A stretch of 64,000 nucleotides of DNA, taken from NCBI GenBank assembly GCA_005779395.1, contig SXJP01000029.1, positions 1-64,000 of the forward strand, given 5' to 3'. This document shows, in pieces, positions 17,161 through 25,504 of this stretch. The stretch comes from Actinomycetota bacterium. Lineage in GTDB: Bacteria > Actinomycetota > Acidimicrobiia > IMCC26256 > PALSA-610. The notes beneath the pieces were generated by a model, which had not been told where the DNA came from, ran no database searches, and worked only from the letters and a program-made list of their open reading frames with translations. The translations under genes and the position numbers were made by a program. Every line of letters begins with the position of its first letter. Within the stretch, counting starts at the first letter, position 1.

Positions 17161-18379
17161 GCCGACCGAAGCGTTCGTCTGGGTTTGGTTGCCCGGTGCG
17201 ATCGATCCGATGGTCGCAGGTCGGCTCGACCGACACGCAGCCGTCATCACGTTCACCTACGGGCGCAGCTATCTAGAGCGTTCAGACGCGATCCCCCTGT
17301 ACCTGCCTGAACTCCCTCTTCAAACAGCGCCTATATCGCCAGGGCCCGGCGAGATCGCTGGATGTATCGCAGATGCGAGCCCCGATGCGTGGGGCCGCAG
17401 AGTAATCACCAACCGGCGCTTCGGAGCGAAAGCTTCCGACAATTCCAATTTGAATGAAATCGCATACCTGCTCGAGTCAGGCTCAGACCGCATCGGCGGT
17501 CTCGATTTCCAAGTCTCCTCGACTGAATACGTTCCCCGCTTGAGATACGGAACGGTCGATGAGCTCGCACAATCGGCAGAAAAGGTCGAACAGGGCATTG
17601 CATTGTCCCCAGACCTCGACGCTGCGTTACTTCACGGCAGTTCGATCGGAGGCGCGCGACCAAAAGCACTACTAGTTGATGCCAATAGACACGTCATTGC
17701 GAAGTTCAGCTCGACAACCGACGTCACGCCTTTCGTGCAAGCCGAGTTCGTCGCCATGGAACTAGCCCGCCGAGCCGGACTCGACGTTGCGCCGGTAAGA
17801 CTCACTAGCGCGCACGGAAGACATGTCTTGTTGGTCACGCGTTTCGACCGACCGGGATCAGGCCGACGGACGCTCATGGTTTCAGCCCTCACAATCCTTG
17901 GCCTCGACGAACTCGGCGCCCGCTATGCGAGCTATGCCGATCTAGCAACAGAAATACGCGCTCGGTTCACAAACCCCGACGCGACTCTCCATGAACTCTT
18001 CGCACGAATCACCTTCAACCTGCTCGTAGGGAACAATGACGATCACGCCCGAAACCACGCTGCATTCTGGGATGGCGAGACGCTCACGCTGACCCCCGCA
18101 TACGACATTTGTCCGCAACCACGCTCAGGTGGCGAGACTGCCCAGGCAATGGCTATCGGCGAAGACGGCTACCGAATGAGCCAGCTAGTCGGTTGTCGCG
18201 AACGCGCAACGACCTACCACCTCACACACGGCGAAGCCACGACGATCATCGACCACCAACTCGATGTCATCCGCGGCCAATGGGCGGAGGTTTGCGATCT
18301 AGCTGGCCTAACCGAAGTCAACCGCGCCGGCCTCTGGGGGCAACAATTCCTCAACTCTTACACCACTGACGGCTACTGA
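17150..18379 (+). CDS. hipA: HipA-like serine/threonine kinase toxin
   Basis: A 409-residue protein of normal HipA length. Motifs in order: SSIGGARPKALL (glycine-rich ATP/phospho-loop, about residue 165), VIAKFS with the ATP-binding lysine, FNLLVGNNDDHARNHAA with the catalytic aspartate (about residue 290-305), and LTPAYDICP, the DFG-equivalent. E. coli HipA phosphorylates glutamyl-tRNA synthetase and causes dormancy; the target here is unknown. The N-terminal subdomain, often separate as HipS in tripartite systems, is fused in this protein. All active-site residues I can check are present, so the toxin is likely functional. Confidence 0.88.
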   Translation: MISEPTEAFVWVWLPGAIDPMVAGRLDRHAAVITFTYGRSYLERSDAIPLYLPELPLQTAPISPGPGEIAGCIADASPDAWGRRVITNRRFGAKASDNSNLNEIAYLLESGSDRIGGLDFQVSSTEYVPRLRYGTVDELAQSAEKVEQGIALSPDLDAALLHGSSIGGARPKALLVDANRHVIAKFSSTTDVTPFVQAEFVAMELARRAGLDVAPVRLTSAHGRHVLLVTRFDRPGSGRRTLMVSALTILGLDELGARYASYADLATEIRARFTNPDATLHELFARITFNLLVGNNDDHARNHAAFWDGETLTLTPAYDICPQPRSGGETAQAMAIGEDGYRMSQLVGCRERATTYHLTHGEATTIIDHQLDVIRGQWAEVCDLAGLTEVNRAGLWGQQFLNSYTTDGY

Positions 18380-18469
18380 GAGCTGGGACAGGAAGGGTGT
18401 CGCAACAGGCGCCGATTCGACTATCAGCGCCTCGATCAAAACGATCCAAGACTGCTCTCGGGAACCTAG

Positions 18470-18772
18470 GAGCCGCCGTTGTCAGAACGTCGTTAAAGAG
18501 CTGGCAAAAAAATACAAGCCAACGACAACTTGGCCCTCGCCGCTAAGGCGGCGACGACCTTCCGGCCCCAGTCACTCGGGTCGGGTCTTACCGTCATCTC
18601 TGAGTGACTTACCCGCTAGGAAGGTTCCGGGCCTAGCGGGAACATCAAACAGAACTGGACAACCTATTGGGCCGCCGAAGGCCGACAGGTAGTCGAGACT
18701 CAAGCATCGGCTGCGCTCGGAGAAGTCCCATGGATAGCTCGGGAGACGCGGGTTCGACTCCCGCCACCTCCA
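18470..18772 (+). pseudogene. 5'-truncated tmRNA copy (delta-ssrA)
   Basis: Matches 16437-16740 of ssrA at about 96 percent by hand alignment (about a dozen differences, including one A lost from the A run). The tRNA-like 5' strand is missing and the encoded CCA is replaced by CTG. The tag stop TAG has become AAG, so the frame would run on to a TGA, giving 29 codons instead of 9. The T arm and 3' acceptor strand are intact. This is the pattern expected of an att-site remnant left by an element that integrated in ssrA. The acceptor stem cannot form in the usual way, so I call it non-functional. Confidence 0.85.
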
Positions 18773-18825
18773 CTGACGTAACAGATCAGCAGATTTCTGG
18801 CGTTCCCGGCGGCCATAATTCGGTA

Positions 18826-19317
18826 ATGGAAATCGAATTGACACGAGGCGATATCACCGGTGAGGCCGTTGACGCCATTGTGAACGCTGCCAAAACCACG
18901 CTGCTCGGTGGCGCCGGAGTCGACGGCGCCATCCACATGGCAGCCGGGCCCGAGTTGGTCAAGGCATGCAGACTCCTCGGCGGCTGCGAAGTCGGCGCGG
19001 CCAAGGCAACACCTGGTTTCAACCTGCTGGCGCGATGGGTCATCCACACTGTTGGACCTAGATGGAGCGGCGGATCGTCTGGCGAAGCCGAGTTGCTTCG
19101 GTCTTGCTACATCGAATCTCTCAAACGCGCCGACGAACTCGGCGCGATGACGGTTTCATTCCCAGCGATAGCTACTGGGATTTACGGCTACCCGATAGAA
19201 GCTGCTTGCGAAATTGCTATCGAGGCGGTGCGCTCTGCGACAACCGCCGTGCAGGTCGTTCGGTTCGTCGTGTTCGACGAAGATAACGCGCGGGCGTATC
19301 GCAGCCGGCTTGGCTGA
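18826..19317 (+). CDS. Macro-domain protein (ADP-ribose / O-acetyl-ADP-ribose deacetylase type)
   Basis: A 163-residue stand-alone macro domain. Hallmarks are DAIVNAAKTTLLGGAGVDGA (the ADP-ribose binding loop), the IHTVGPRW strand and SFPAIATGIYGYP (phosphate loop). MacroD/YmdB relatives remove ADP-ribose from proteins or hydrolyse O-acetyl-ADP-ribose. The start at 18826 is chosen because the frame upstream runs into the truncated tmRNA copy. It stands alone, facing the thioesterase genes across a hairpin. Whether it belongs to the hipBA element or to the host flank cannot be told. Confidence 0.88.
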   Translation: MEIELTRGDITGEAVDAIVNAAKTTLLGGAGVDGAIHMAAGPELVKACRLLGGCEVGAAKATPGFNLLARWVIHTVGPRWSGGSSGEAELLRSCYIESLKRADELGAMTVSFPAIATGIYGYPIEAACEIAIEAVRSATTAVQVVRFVVFDEDNARAYRSRLG

Positions 19318-19334
19318 CTCTCTCGCTCAAGTCG

Positions 19335-19373
19335 CGCCGCTACGTGTCCGATAGGTACCCGTTAGTAGCGGCG
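19335..19373. terminator. Hairpin between convergent genes
   Basis: A perfect 9-bp stem CGCCGCTAC (19335-19343) / GTAGCGGCG (19365-19373) with a 21-base loop lies between the macro-domain gene (+) and the thioesterase gene (-). Likely a two-way terminator without a T tract. Confidence 0.5.
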
Positions 19374-19379
19374 GAGTTA

Positions 19380-20207
19380 CTAAGTGGGCCGACTTGGGTT
19401 TCGCACGGCCGCGATGGCAATCGCGGTCGTGCGGTTCACCCCTGCGTCTTCGACCTCGACCCTCACCACGGTGTCGCTACCTCGTTGCCCGAGTACCGTT
19501 CCCTTTGCGCGCAGAGGGCCGACCTTTGCTGGCGCTAGATAGTGCACCGCAGCATCAATAGTCGCTTTGGCGCTAGTTACCGCGCGCAGCGCCGCTAGAT
19601 CGATAAGAGATGCGGTGACTCCACCATGGACGATTCCCCACGGATTGCGAAAATCATCGTCTACCTGTAATTCGATGCCGCCGTCTGCAATGTCGCGAGC
19701 GCCTAACCAATCCTCGAAAGTGACGCCGTCGGACTCGTCACCCGGCGGCGGCAACAGCGCTACTGGCCGTACCCATGGAGGCACCCCTCCTGCTGGCACC
19801 ATCACGGCAGAACTCAGAGTCCCAAATGCAATAACACCGTTGGTGTCACTGACCGTCACCTCTGTGACAGTCGCGTTCGACCCTTTACGCAACACCGTGC
19901 TCCGAAATCTCAGAGTTCCGGTTGCATCTAGTCGGGTGCGACGCATCTTCAAGTTTGTTGTCACTACCCAACCATTTGGCAACGAAGCGAGCCCACCACA
20001 AAAGCCACCGATGTTGTCGAACATCGTGAGCAATGCGCCTGTACCAAGCACTCCAGCGCTACCCGCGAGTCGCGCGGTTAGGTCCACGATGCCTTCAAGT
20101 ACAATCTCGCCGTTAGCCCAGTCGCCGACCTCTCGGATCTCGATGCCGACATAACGCGACACTCCCCGCCCGTTCGTTGGCCCGCCGTCGTTGAACGACT
20201 CGTTCAT
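19380..20207 (-). CDS. Double-hotdog acyl-CoA thioesterase (PaaI-like)
   Basis: A 275-residue protein with two hotdog domains in tandem. The second shows the family loop NPWGIVHGGVTASLIDLAAL (about residue 190), the usual site of the catalytic Asp/Glu and the HGG turn; the first has a degenerate equivalent, LTMFDNIGGFCGGLAS. Such proteins hydrolyse acyl-CoA or aryl-CoA esters. The start overlaps the stop of the upstream paralogue by 4 bases, so the pair are translationally coupled and may form a mixed assembly. Downstream of the amidohydrolase, all on the minus strand. Confidence 0.75.
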   Translation of the reverse strand: MNESFNDGGPTNGRGVSRYVGIEIREVGDWANGEIVLEGIVDLTARLAGSAGVLGTGALLTMFDNIGGFCGGLASLPNGWVVTTNLKMRRTRLDATGTLRFRSTVLRKGSNATVTEVTVSDTNGVIAFGTLSSAVMVPAGGVPPWVRPVALLPPPGDESDGVTFEDWLGARDIADGGIELQVDDDFRNPWGIVHGGVTASLIDLAALRAVTSAKATIDAAVHYLAPAKVGPLRAKGTVLGQRGSDTVVRVEVEDAGVNRTTAIAIAAVRNPSRPT

Positions 20208-21013
20208 CGACGGACCTCGGTGCGAGCGGTGCCGGCCGTGGTGACACGCCCAGTTCCTGTGTCGATGATTGCGAATCGCGCCGTATCACCGTCGATCGGT
20301 GTTGCGACAGCGCGAATCGGACCGACCTTCGCGAGGCTCAAGTAACTGAGACTTAGATCGACGGTGTCTCGAGGTCCGCTCGGATCGAGTGAACCGACTG
20401 CGGTCTCAACAAGTGTTGCGAGTGCACCGCCTTGCACCGCTCCCAACGAGTTCACGACATAAGGGTGGACGTTTAGTTCTGTAACGCCTGGTTCCATCGC
20501 TGCGATTGCAAGCGCATCGAGCAACGAAGTGACTAGACAACTGCCCTCAAGCGCCATCGAGTGGCGGACTGGCAGCCCATCTGACGGAATCAACGTCGGG
20601 TTCGAGTCGCGACGCTCAAGTATTGCGAACGTCATCGAGGCCATCGCGATCAACGACGATTGCGCATGTACCCCACACTCGATCACGACGGTGGTACGAC
20701 CAGCGCGCAGCACGCGACCGTGCGCTTCGAGCATTGTCGTGCCATCCGCCACCACCGGCCGCAACCGATGCACATCTAGGTCTGCTGTCGCGATCCAACC
20801 GGGAGCACCAGCGAGTGCTGCGAGCCCGCCGCCAATCACATCGACGAGTGTTGCGATTACCCCGAGGCGCACGTTGCCATAAGCGTCTGCTGTGTGCGCC
20901 TGCGCCGGTATCCAGGCGCGGCTTTCGCCATCGCCATGCTCGAACTCGACCCGCAGGTCTCGGAGCATGTGGTGCATCGGCGGATACATCACGGAACCTT
21001 GCGCTAGCGACAT
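20204..21013 (-). CDS. Double-hotdog acyl-CoA thioesterase (PaaI-like), paralogue
   Basis: A 269-residue tandem hotdog protein. The first domain has YGNVRLGVIATLVDVIGGG and the second VVNSLGAVQGGALATLVETA, both at the expected helix start; the second carries a candidate catalytic glutamate (LVETA) and the first an aspartate (LVDVI). It lies 32 bases downstream of the amidohydrolase gene and is coupled to the next thioesterase by ATGA. Substrate unknown; the pairing with an amidohydrolase suggests degradation of a ring or lipid compound through CoA esters (inference). Confidence 0.75.
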   Translation of the reverse strand: MSLAQGSVMYPPMHHMLRDLRVEFEHGDGESRAWIPAQAHTADAYGNVRLGVIATLVDVIGGGLAALAGAPGWIATADLDVHRLRPVVADGTTMLEAHGRVLRAGRTTVVIECGVHAQSSLIAMASMTFAILERRDSNPTLIPSDGLPVRHSMALEGSCLVTSLLDALAIAAMEPGVTELNVHPYVVNSLGAVQGGALATLVETAVGSLDPSGPRDTVDLSLSYLSLAKVGPIRAVATPIDGDTARFAIIDTGTGRVTTAGTARTEVRR

Positions 21014-21045
21014 GGCGGACGAAACTAGACGGGACTACTGCAGAT

Positions 21046-22248
21046 TTACGGCTCTAGATCGAGGCCAAGCATTCGGATCGCATTGCCTCGCACAATCTTG
21101 CGCACAGTCTCGGCCGGGAGGTGGCCCATCATGTCGAGAGCGATCTCTTTGGTGTCCGGCCATGTGCTGTCAGTGTGTGGATAATCGGTTTCGAAGGTGA
21201 TGTTGTTTTCGCCAACTTTGTCGAGGCTGTCGAGGCCGTGACGATCGCGGAAAAAACAGGCGTACATGTTCTTGTAGTAGTAGGTGCTCGGCGGCTCTGG
21301 GACGATGTCTTTGACGCCACCCCATGCGCGGTGCTCACGCCAAACGTCGTCTGCGCGCTCGAGAATGTACGGAACCCAGCCCATCTGGCCTTCGCTATAG
21401 GCGAGCGTGAGTTCCGGAAAACGCACAAGCACACCGCTGAACAAGAAGTCGGTCATAGATGCCATTGCATTACCGAAGCTGAGCGTTGCGGCAACCGCAG
21501 TCGGCGCATCGGCCGACGTAGCTGGCATTCGCGACGATGATCCGATGTGCATGTTGACCACTGTGTTGGTGGCTTGGCACGCGGCGAAGAACGGGTCCCA
21601 GTAACCGGAGTGAATACTTGGCAAGCCGAGGTGCGGCGGGATCTCGCTAAAACACACTGCGTGACTGCCCGCTGCAGTGCAACGCTCGATTTCTTCGACA
21701 GCCAAGTCGACATCCCATAGCGGAATAATCGTGAGCGGTATGAGCCGACCGTTGCTGTCGCCGCACCACTCTTGGATCATCCAGTCGTTATACGCCTGAA
21801 CGCACGCGAGACCGAGTTCCTTGTCGTTTCCTTCAGAAAAAGTCTGACCACAAAATCTTGGAAAAGTCGGGAACGAAAGCGATGCCTCGACGTGGTTGAT
21901 ATCCATGTCGGCAAGACGCGCCTTCGGGTCGTAACACCCCGGCCTCATCTCGTCGTAGGTGATCGGCACCATCTCCATGTCATCGCGATCAAAACCAACT
22001 GCGGCGACGTGACGCTTGTTTATATAGACAAGGTCTTCGTATATCCAGCAGTCTCCTTGCGGAGCATCGTCGGCAAAACTCTGCTCGTAGCTACCGCCAC
22101 CAACGTGTTTCATTGCGCCGATACCACGCCGCTCTGATCGTGGACCCGCAGCACGGAAACGCTCGGGCAACCACACTTGCCAGAGGTGCGGTGGCTCGAC
22201 AACGTGGTCATCGACGCTAACGATTCGAGGTAGATCTGTGAGTGTCAT
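21046..22248 (-). CDS. Amidohydrolase, ACMSD/Amidohydro_2 type
   Basis: A 400-residue metal-dependent hydrolase or decarboxylase. Motifs: SVDDHVVEPPHLW at the N terminus (a DxHxxE-like metal site), RLADMDINHVEASLSFPTFP, VNMHIGSSS with a metal-binding histidine, and FETDYPHTDSTWP with the final metal-binding aspartate. Proteins of this length and pattern are frequent in actinobacteria beside lipid and steroid genes, and true substrates are mostly unknown. First gene of a three-gene minus-strand unit with two thioesterases, and divergent from the NUDIX gene across 84 bases. Confidence 0.85.
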   Translation of the reverse strand: MTLTDLPRIVSVDDHVVEPPHLWQVWLPERFRAAGPRSERRGIGAMKHVGGGSYEQSFADDAPQGDCWIYEDLVYINKRHVAAVGFDRDDMEMVPITYDEMRPGCYDPKARLADMDINHVEASLSFPTFPRFCGQTFSEGNDKELGLACVQAYNDWMIQEWCGDSNGRLIPLTIIPLWDVDLAVEEIERCTAAGSHAVCFSEIPPHLGLPSIHSGYWDPFFAACQATNTVVNMHIGSSSRMPATSADAPTAVAATLSFGNAMASMTDFLFSGVLVRFPELTLAYSEGQMGWVPYILERADDVWREHRAWGGVKDIVPEPPSTYYYKNMYACFFRDRHGLDSLDKVGENNITFETDYPHTDSTWPDTKEIALDMMGHLPAETVRKIVRGNAIRMLGLDLEP

Positions 22249-22332
22249 TCTGGCTCCCGGCTAACAAGTGCTGGCTGAGCGATGATAACTGAGACGAATT
22301 GCATCTCATCGCTGTGATCTACTTCTAGTGCT

Positions 22333-23070
22333 ATGCCAACGGCGAACGACTACACAACAAATGGGTTCGCCATTACGGCAGACACCGTGCTGCTCACTGT
22401 ACGCAACGGCCAACTGTCTGTCCTACTCGTCGAGCGCGGCAACGACCCATACAAAGGCCATTGGGCTCTACCCGGTGGATTCGTCGACCTCAACGAAGAC
22501 CTTGACGATGCCGCACGGCGCGAACTCGCAGAAGAAACCGGCGTTTCGCTAGAGCCAAGCCACCTAGAGCAACTCTGCTCCTACGGCACGCCCGGGCGTG
22601 ACCCGCGACAGCGAATAGTAACCGTTGCATACCTGGCCTTTGTCGGTGTTCCCACGATTCCGGTCGCTGGCGATGACGCGAGCGCCGCACGATTTTTTGC
22701 GATCGACGATCTAAACATCGCCGGGAGCGAAACCGGGACTGGCACGGCTCTCGCATTCGATCACGCGCAAATTCTCGCCGACGGCGTCGAACGCGCCCGC
22801 GCCAAACTTGAATACTCAACGCTCGCGACAGCCTTCGTAGATGAGACCTTCACGCTCGGCGAGCTTCGGCGTGTATACGAAGCCGTTTGGGGTATGCCTT
22901 TGCACGAAGCGAACTTCCGACGCAAAGTATTGGGCACCCAAGGATTCGTCGAGCCAACAGGCGAGACTGCACCAACCGAAGGCAGGCCAGCGCAGCTTTA
23001 CCGCAAGGGTGCGGCCACGACGCTGCATCCACCGATACTCCGCCCGACTCGGGACCAACCCGATGAGTGA
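22333..23070 (+). CDS. NUDIX-domain protein with winged-helix C terminus (NrtR-like)
   Basis: A 245-residue protein. The Nudix box is intact: GGFVDLNEDLDDAARRELAE continuing to ETGV matches G-x5-E-x7-REUxEExGU. The C-terminal 90 residues (FTLGELRRVYEAVWG, then ANFRRKVLG) look like the winged-helix DNA-binding domain of NrtR regulators, which sense ADP-ribose or NAD metabolites and repress NAD genes. Because the Nudix box is complete, the protein may still be an enzyme (ADP-ribose pyrophosphatase type). No NAD biosynthesis gene is adjacent. It overlaps the next gene by 8 bases. Confidence 0.8.
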   Translation: MPTANDYTTNGFAITADTVLLTVRNGQLSVLLVERGNDPYKGHWALPGGFVDLNEDLDDAARRELAEETGVSLEPSHLEQLCSYGTPGRDPRQRIVTVAYLAFVGVPTIPVAGDDASAARFFAIDDLNIAGSETGTGTALAFDHAQILADGVERARAKLEYSTLATAFVDETFTLGELRRVYEAVWGMPLHEANFRRKVLGTQGFVEPTGETAPTEGRPAQLYRKGAATTLHPPILRPTRDQPDE

Positions 23071-23518
23071 TTATTCGAGCGGAGACTTCTTCGAACAAAT
23101 CCGCGATGCTCTGCTTACTGCAGTTCCAGACAAGTACGCCGACTTCGGTGGGTACGCGCACAGTTACGGATTGAAAGTCACGTTCGGTGCAAAGGAACGC
23201 TCCAAAGAGCATTACGAAGTTCAACTCGTGCGAGGGAAGAAGCAAGGGACCATCGAACTAGAGATCGGGTTCCATGCCGAGCACTCGAAACCCGAGCGCA
23301 ACGACGCTGTACTTGAGCGTCTCGCGAAACACGAGACCAAGTGGCGCAAGAAACTCGGCAAAGAACCCGTGATGGGTGATTTCATCGGTAACGACCGATG
23401 GCGACGGATCTCGGAGACATGGGATAAGTACGACTTCCGCGACCCAGAAGTTGCCTTCGAAATCGCCGACCGCCTCGCCGAATACATCGAGGCATTCGAA
23501 CCACTGCTTGACGCCTAA
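23063..23518 (+). CDS. Conserved-looking protein of unknown function
   Basis: A 151-residue soluble protein, charged and without a signal peptide or membrane segment. Its ATG lies inside the end of the NUDIX gene (8-base overlap), so the two are co-translated. It has an N-terminal helix, an alternating beta-like region (HYEVQLVRGKKQGTIELEIG) and two C-terminal helices (RLAEYIEAFEPLLDA). It resembles small proteins that compare query-sized DNA-end or restriction-like folds only superficially; I do not recognise a family. Confidence 0.6.
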   Translation: MSDYSSGDFFEQIRDALLTAVPDKYADFGGYAHSYGLKVTFGAKERSKEHYEVQLVRGKKQGTIELEIGFHAEHSKPERNDAVLERLAKHETKWRKKLGKEPVMGDFIGNDRWRRISETWDKYDFRDPEVAFEIADRLAEYIEAFEPLLDA

Positions 23519-23529
23519 CCTCGTCGGCC

Positions 23530-23889
23530 ATGCCAGAGTTCGCGGACGATCCGAAATCGGAAGTTCAACGCAAAGGGGAACAGCTGTTCTGGATTGCCGT
23601 CCTCGAAACGGTCACGTACGTAGGGCTGTTTATCTGCTGGCAGATTCTGAAAACAGATGCTGGCACGAAGCTCATTGGCTGGTTCCACGGCTGGATAGCA
23701 GTGTCGTTCGCAGTGATGGTCGTTTGGATCACGCCAGCTATTCGTTGGCGCTGGTGGTTCTCAATCATGTCGATCGTCACAGGGCCGGTGGGAGCATTGA
23801 TCGTCGCCGCACGATTACGCAAGACCGACTGGTTATCGCTCGACGAGCACCGCAAAGCCGCGCGAGTTTCTGCACGCCAACCAAGTTGA
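23530..23889 (+). CDS. DUF3817-like small membrane protein
   Basis: A 119-residue protein with three hydrophobic segments (about 20-40, 53-70, 75-95). The layout, with a glutamate in the first segment (AVLETVTYVGLFICW), a loop containing GWFHGW and a WRWWFS segment, is like the actinobacterial DUF3817 family. It starts 11 bases after the preceding gene and likely ends that transcript. Function of the family is unknown. Confidence 0.6.
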   Translation: MPEFADDPKSEVQRKGEQLFWIAVLETVTYVGLFICWQILKTDAGTKLIGWFHGWIAVSFAVMVVWITPAIRWRWWFSIMSIVTGPVGALIVAARLRKTDWLSLDEHRKAARVSARQPS

Positions 23890-23900
23890 GTAGCAGCAAA

Positions 23901-25451
23901 TCAACCGTTGAAGCCACTGCCTCCGAATAAATCGTTGCCTTCGGCGGAGTCAGCAACACCAGAACTGTTTTGAGACCACAACGTTGTGCTCGATCCAATG
24001 AGGCCCAAGCCACTTCCCGAGAACATGTGCCCTGCGCCAGCGTCTTGCCTCTGGGAATGATCCTCGAATGGCACACCGACAAAAATCCCGTCGGTGCCGT
24101 CGCCATTCGAGTCGATAGCTCTCACGAACTCACCGAATCCATCAAAAGACTCTGCTGTATCGACAACTCCGGAACTGTCTTGGTGCAAGATCGCACCAGG
24201 AATAGCTCCGGCGAGCATCTGAGCCCCGCCGTAAAGGGTGACGATCGCGCCGACGTTCGACTTTGGGAAAATGTCGAATGCCCAAACGCCTACTACAAGG
24301 TCGTGATACGCGTCGCCATTGAGATTCCCGCGTTCGATCACGCTTCCGAACAATGCATTGGCCTGCAATTTTCCGGCGACGCCCGGTGTCGCCATGTGGA
24401 TCAGGCTCGCTCCGCTCATCTGTAACGAATCAGCTGCACCCTTGATCGCGATGATCGCACCAACATCCTGCACTCCCGAAACATCTTCCCCGGGGACGCC
24501 GACAATTAGGTCGCGGTAGTTATCGCCGTCGAATCGACCGATCGCTAGCGCCGTGCCGAACTCGTCGCGTGCCTCTGTGGTTTCGATTAGTCCGGCCGAG
24601 CCTTGACTAATCGTTTGAGTGCGGACAGCATCGATACCTGCTCCAGATCCGAAGAACACGGTTACGAGGCCGCCAGCCTCTACATCGGTTGCTTCACCCG
24701 GAGCACCTACGGCCAAATCTGGGAAGCCATCGCGATCGATGTCGCCAGTGGCAAGAGCGAATCCGAACTTGTCGCCGTCCTCTGCCGTTCCACCGACTGT
24801 CGGCGTGTCCTGGCTAATCACCGCTACTCCGGCCACGGTTAGGCCTGTCGACGTGCCGTATAAGATCATGATGATTCCGCCGCGTGCCACTCCCGGGAGT
24901 GACTGATCGCCTGGCGCGCCTATCGCTAGGTCGCCATAACCGTCGTCATTGAAATCCGCGGCGGCGAGCGCAGACCCGAAGCCATCGCCCGCGACGCGAG
25001 TACCTTGAATGTCTGGAATGCCTTCGCGCCAAAGTTGATTGCGTGCCGCAGCGAGCCCTGCTGCTGAACCATAAATAACGTTGACGGCCCCGGCACCGGC
25101 ATTCTCTCCACCCGAGCCAACTGCTAGATCGTCGTAGCCATCACCGTCGAAATCGCCGTATGTAGTCGCGCTCCCGAAACTGTCGCCATTCTCTGCGATG
25201 CCTTCGATATCGCCATCTTGTGACCAGACCTGCGAATTGGCAGTAGAGAACCCCGTGCTCTTGCCATAAAACACGTGCACGAGACCGGCGCCCGAAGCGT
25301 TCGCTAGCGACTCGCCCTGAGCCGGAACTACAAGGTCACCACGACCATCGTTATTGAAATCGGGGTGGGTGTTTGGAAGCGCATGCGCTGTTGTATCGGC
25401 GATCGCGACAAGTGGCGCTACGAACAAGACAACTGAGAGAAATCTGCGCAT
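23901..25451 (-). CDS. Secreted FG-GAP repeat protein (integrin-alpha-like seven-bladed propeller)
   Basis: A 516-residue protein with a clear signal peptide (MRRFLSVVLFVAPLVAIAD, ending in TTAHA). Seven calcium-loop motifs of the form DxDGDGxxD are spaced along it: DFNNDGRGD, DFDGDGYDD, DFNDDGYGD, DIDRDGFPD, RFDGDNYRD, NLNGDAYHD and a degenerate DSNGDGTDG. The terminal FGGSGF could close the ring. I placed the start at 25451 because it opens the signal peptide; the frame is open 57 bases further upstream, which would overlap the end of typA. Likely extracellular, calcium-binding, ligand unknown. Confidence 0.85.
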   Translation of the reverse strand: MRRFLSVVLFVAPLVAIADTTAHALPNTHPDFNNDGRGDLVVPAQGESLANASGAGLVHVFYGKSTGFSTANSQVWSQDGDIEGIAENGDSFGSATTYGDFDGDGYDDLAVGSGGENAGAGAVNVIYGSAAGLAAARNQLWREGIPDIQGTRVAGDGFGSALAAADFNDDGYGDLAIGAPGDQSLPGVARGGIIMILYGTSTGLTVAGVAVISQDTPTVGGTAEDGDKFGFALATGDIDRDGFPDLAVGAPGEATDVEAGGLVTVFFGSGAGIDAVRTQTISQGSAGLIETTEARDEFGTALAIGRFDGDNYRDLIVGVPGEDVSGVQDVGAIIAIKGAADSLQMSGASLIHMATPGVAGKLQANALFGSVIERGNLNGDAYHDLVVGVWAFDIFPKSNVGAIVTLYGGAQMLAGAIPGAILHQDSSGVVDTAESFDGFGEFVRAIDSNGDGTDGIFVGVPFEDHSQRQDAGAGHMFSGSGLGLIGSSTTLWSQNSSGVADSAEGNDLFGGSGFNG

Positions 25452-25504
25452 CGACAAACACGGTACCGGACGTGTACCCACTGCCGATTGCATCGGCAAA
25501 ACAC

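Noticed and set aside
18380..18469. A divergent 5' half of tmRNA that would make the second copy functional
   Set aside because: GGGTG and a TTCGAC motif occur, but spacing is wrong and two of seven acceptor pairs fail; I treat the copy as truncated.
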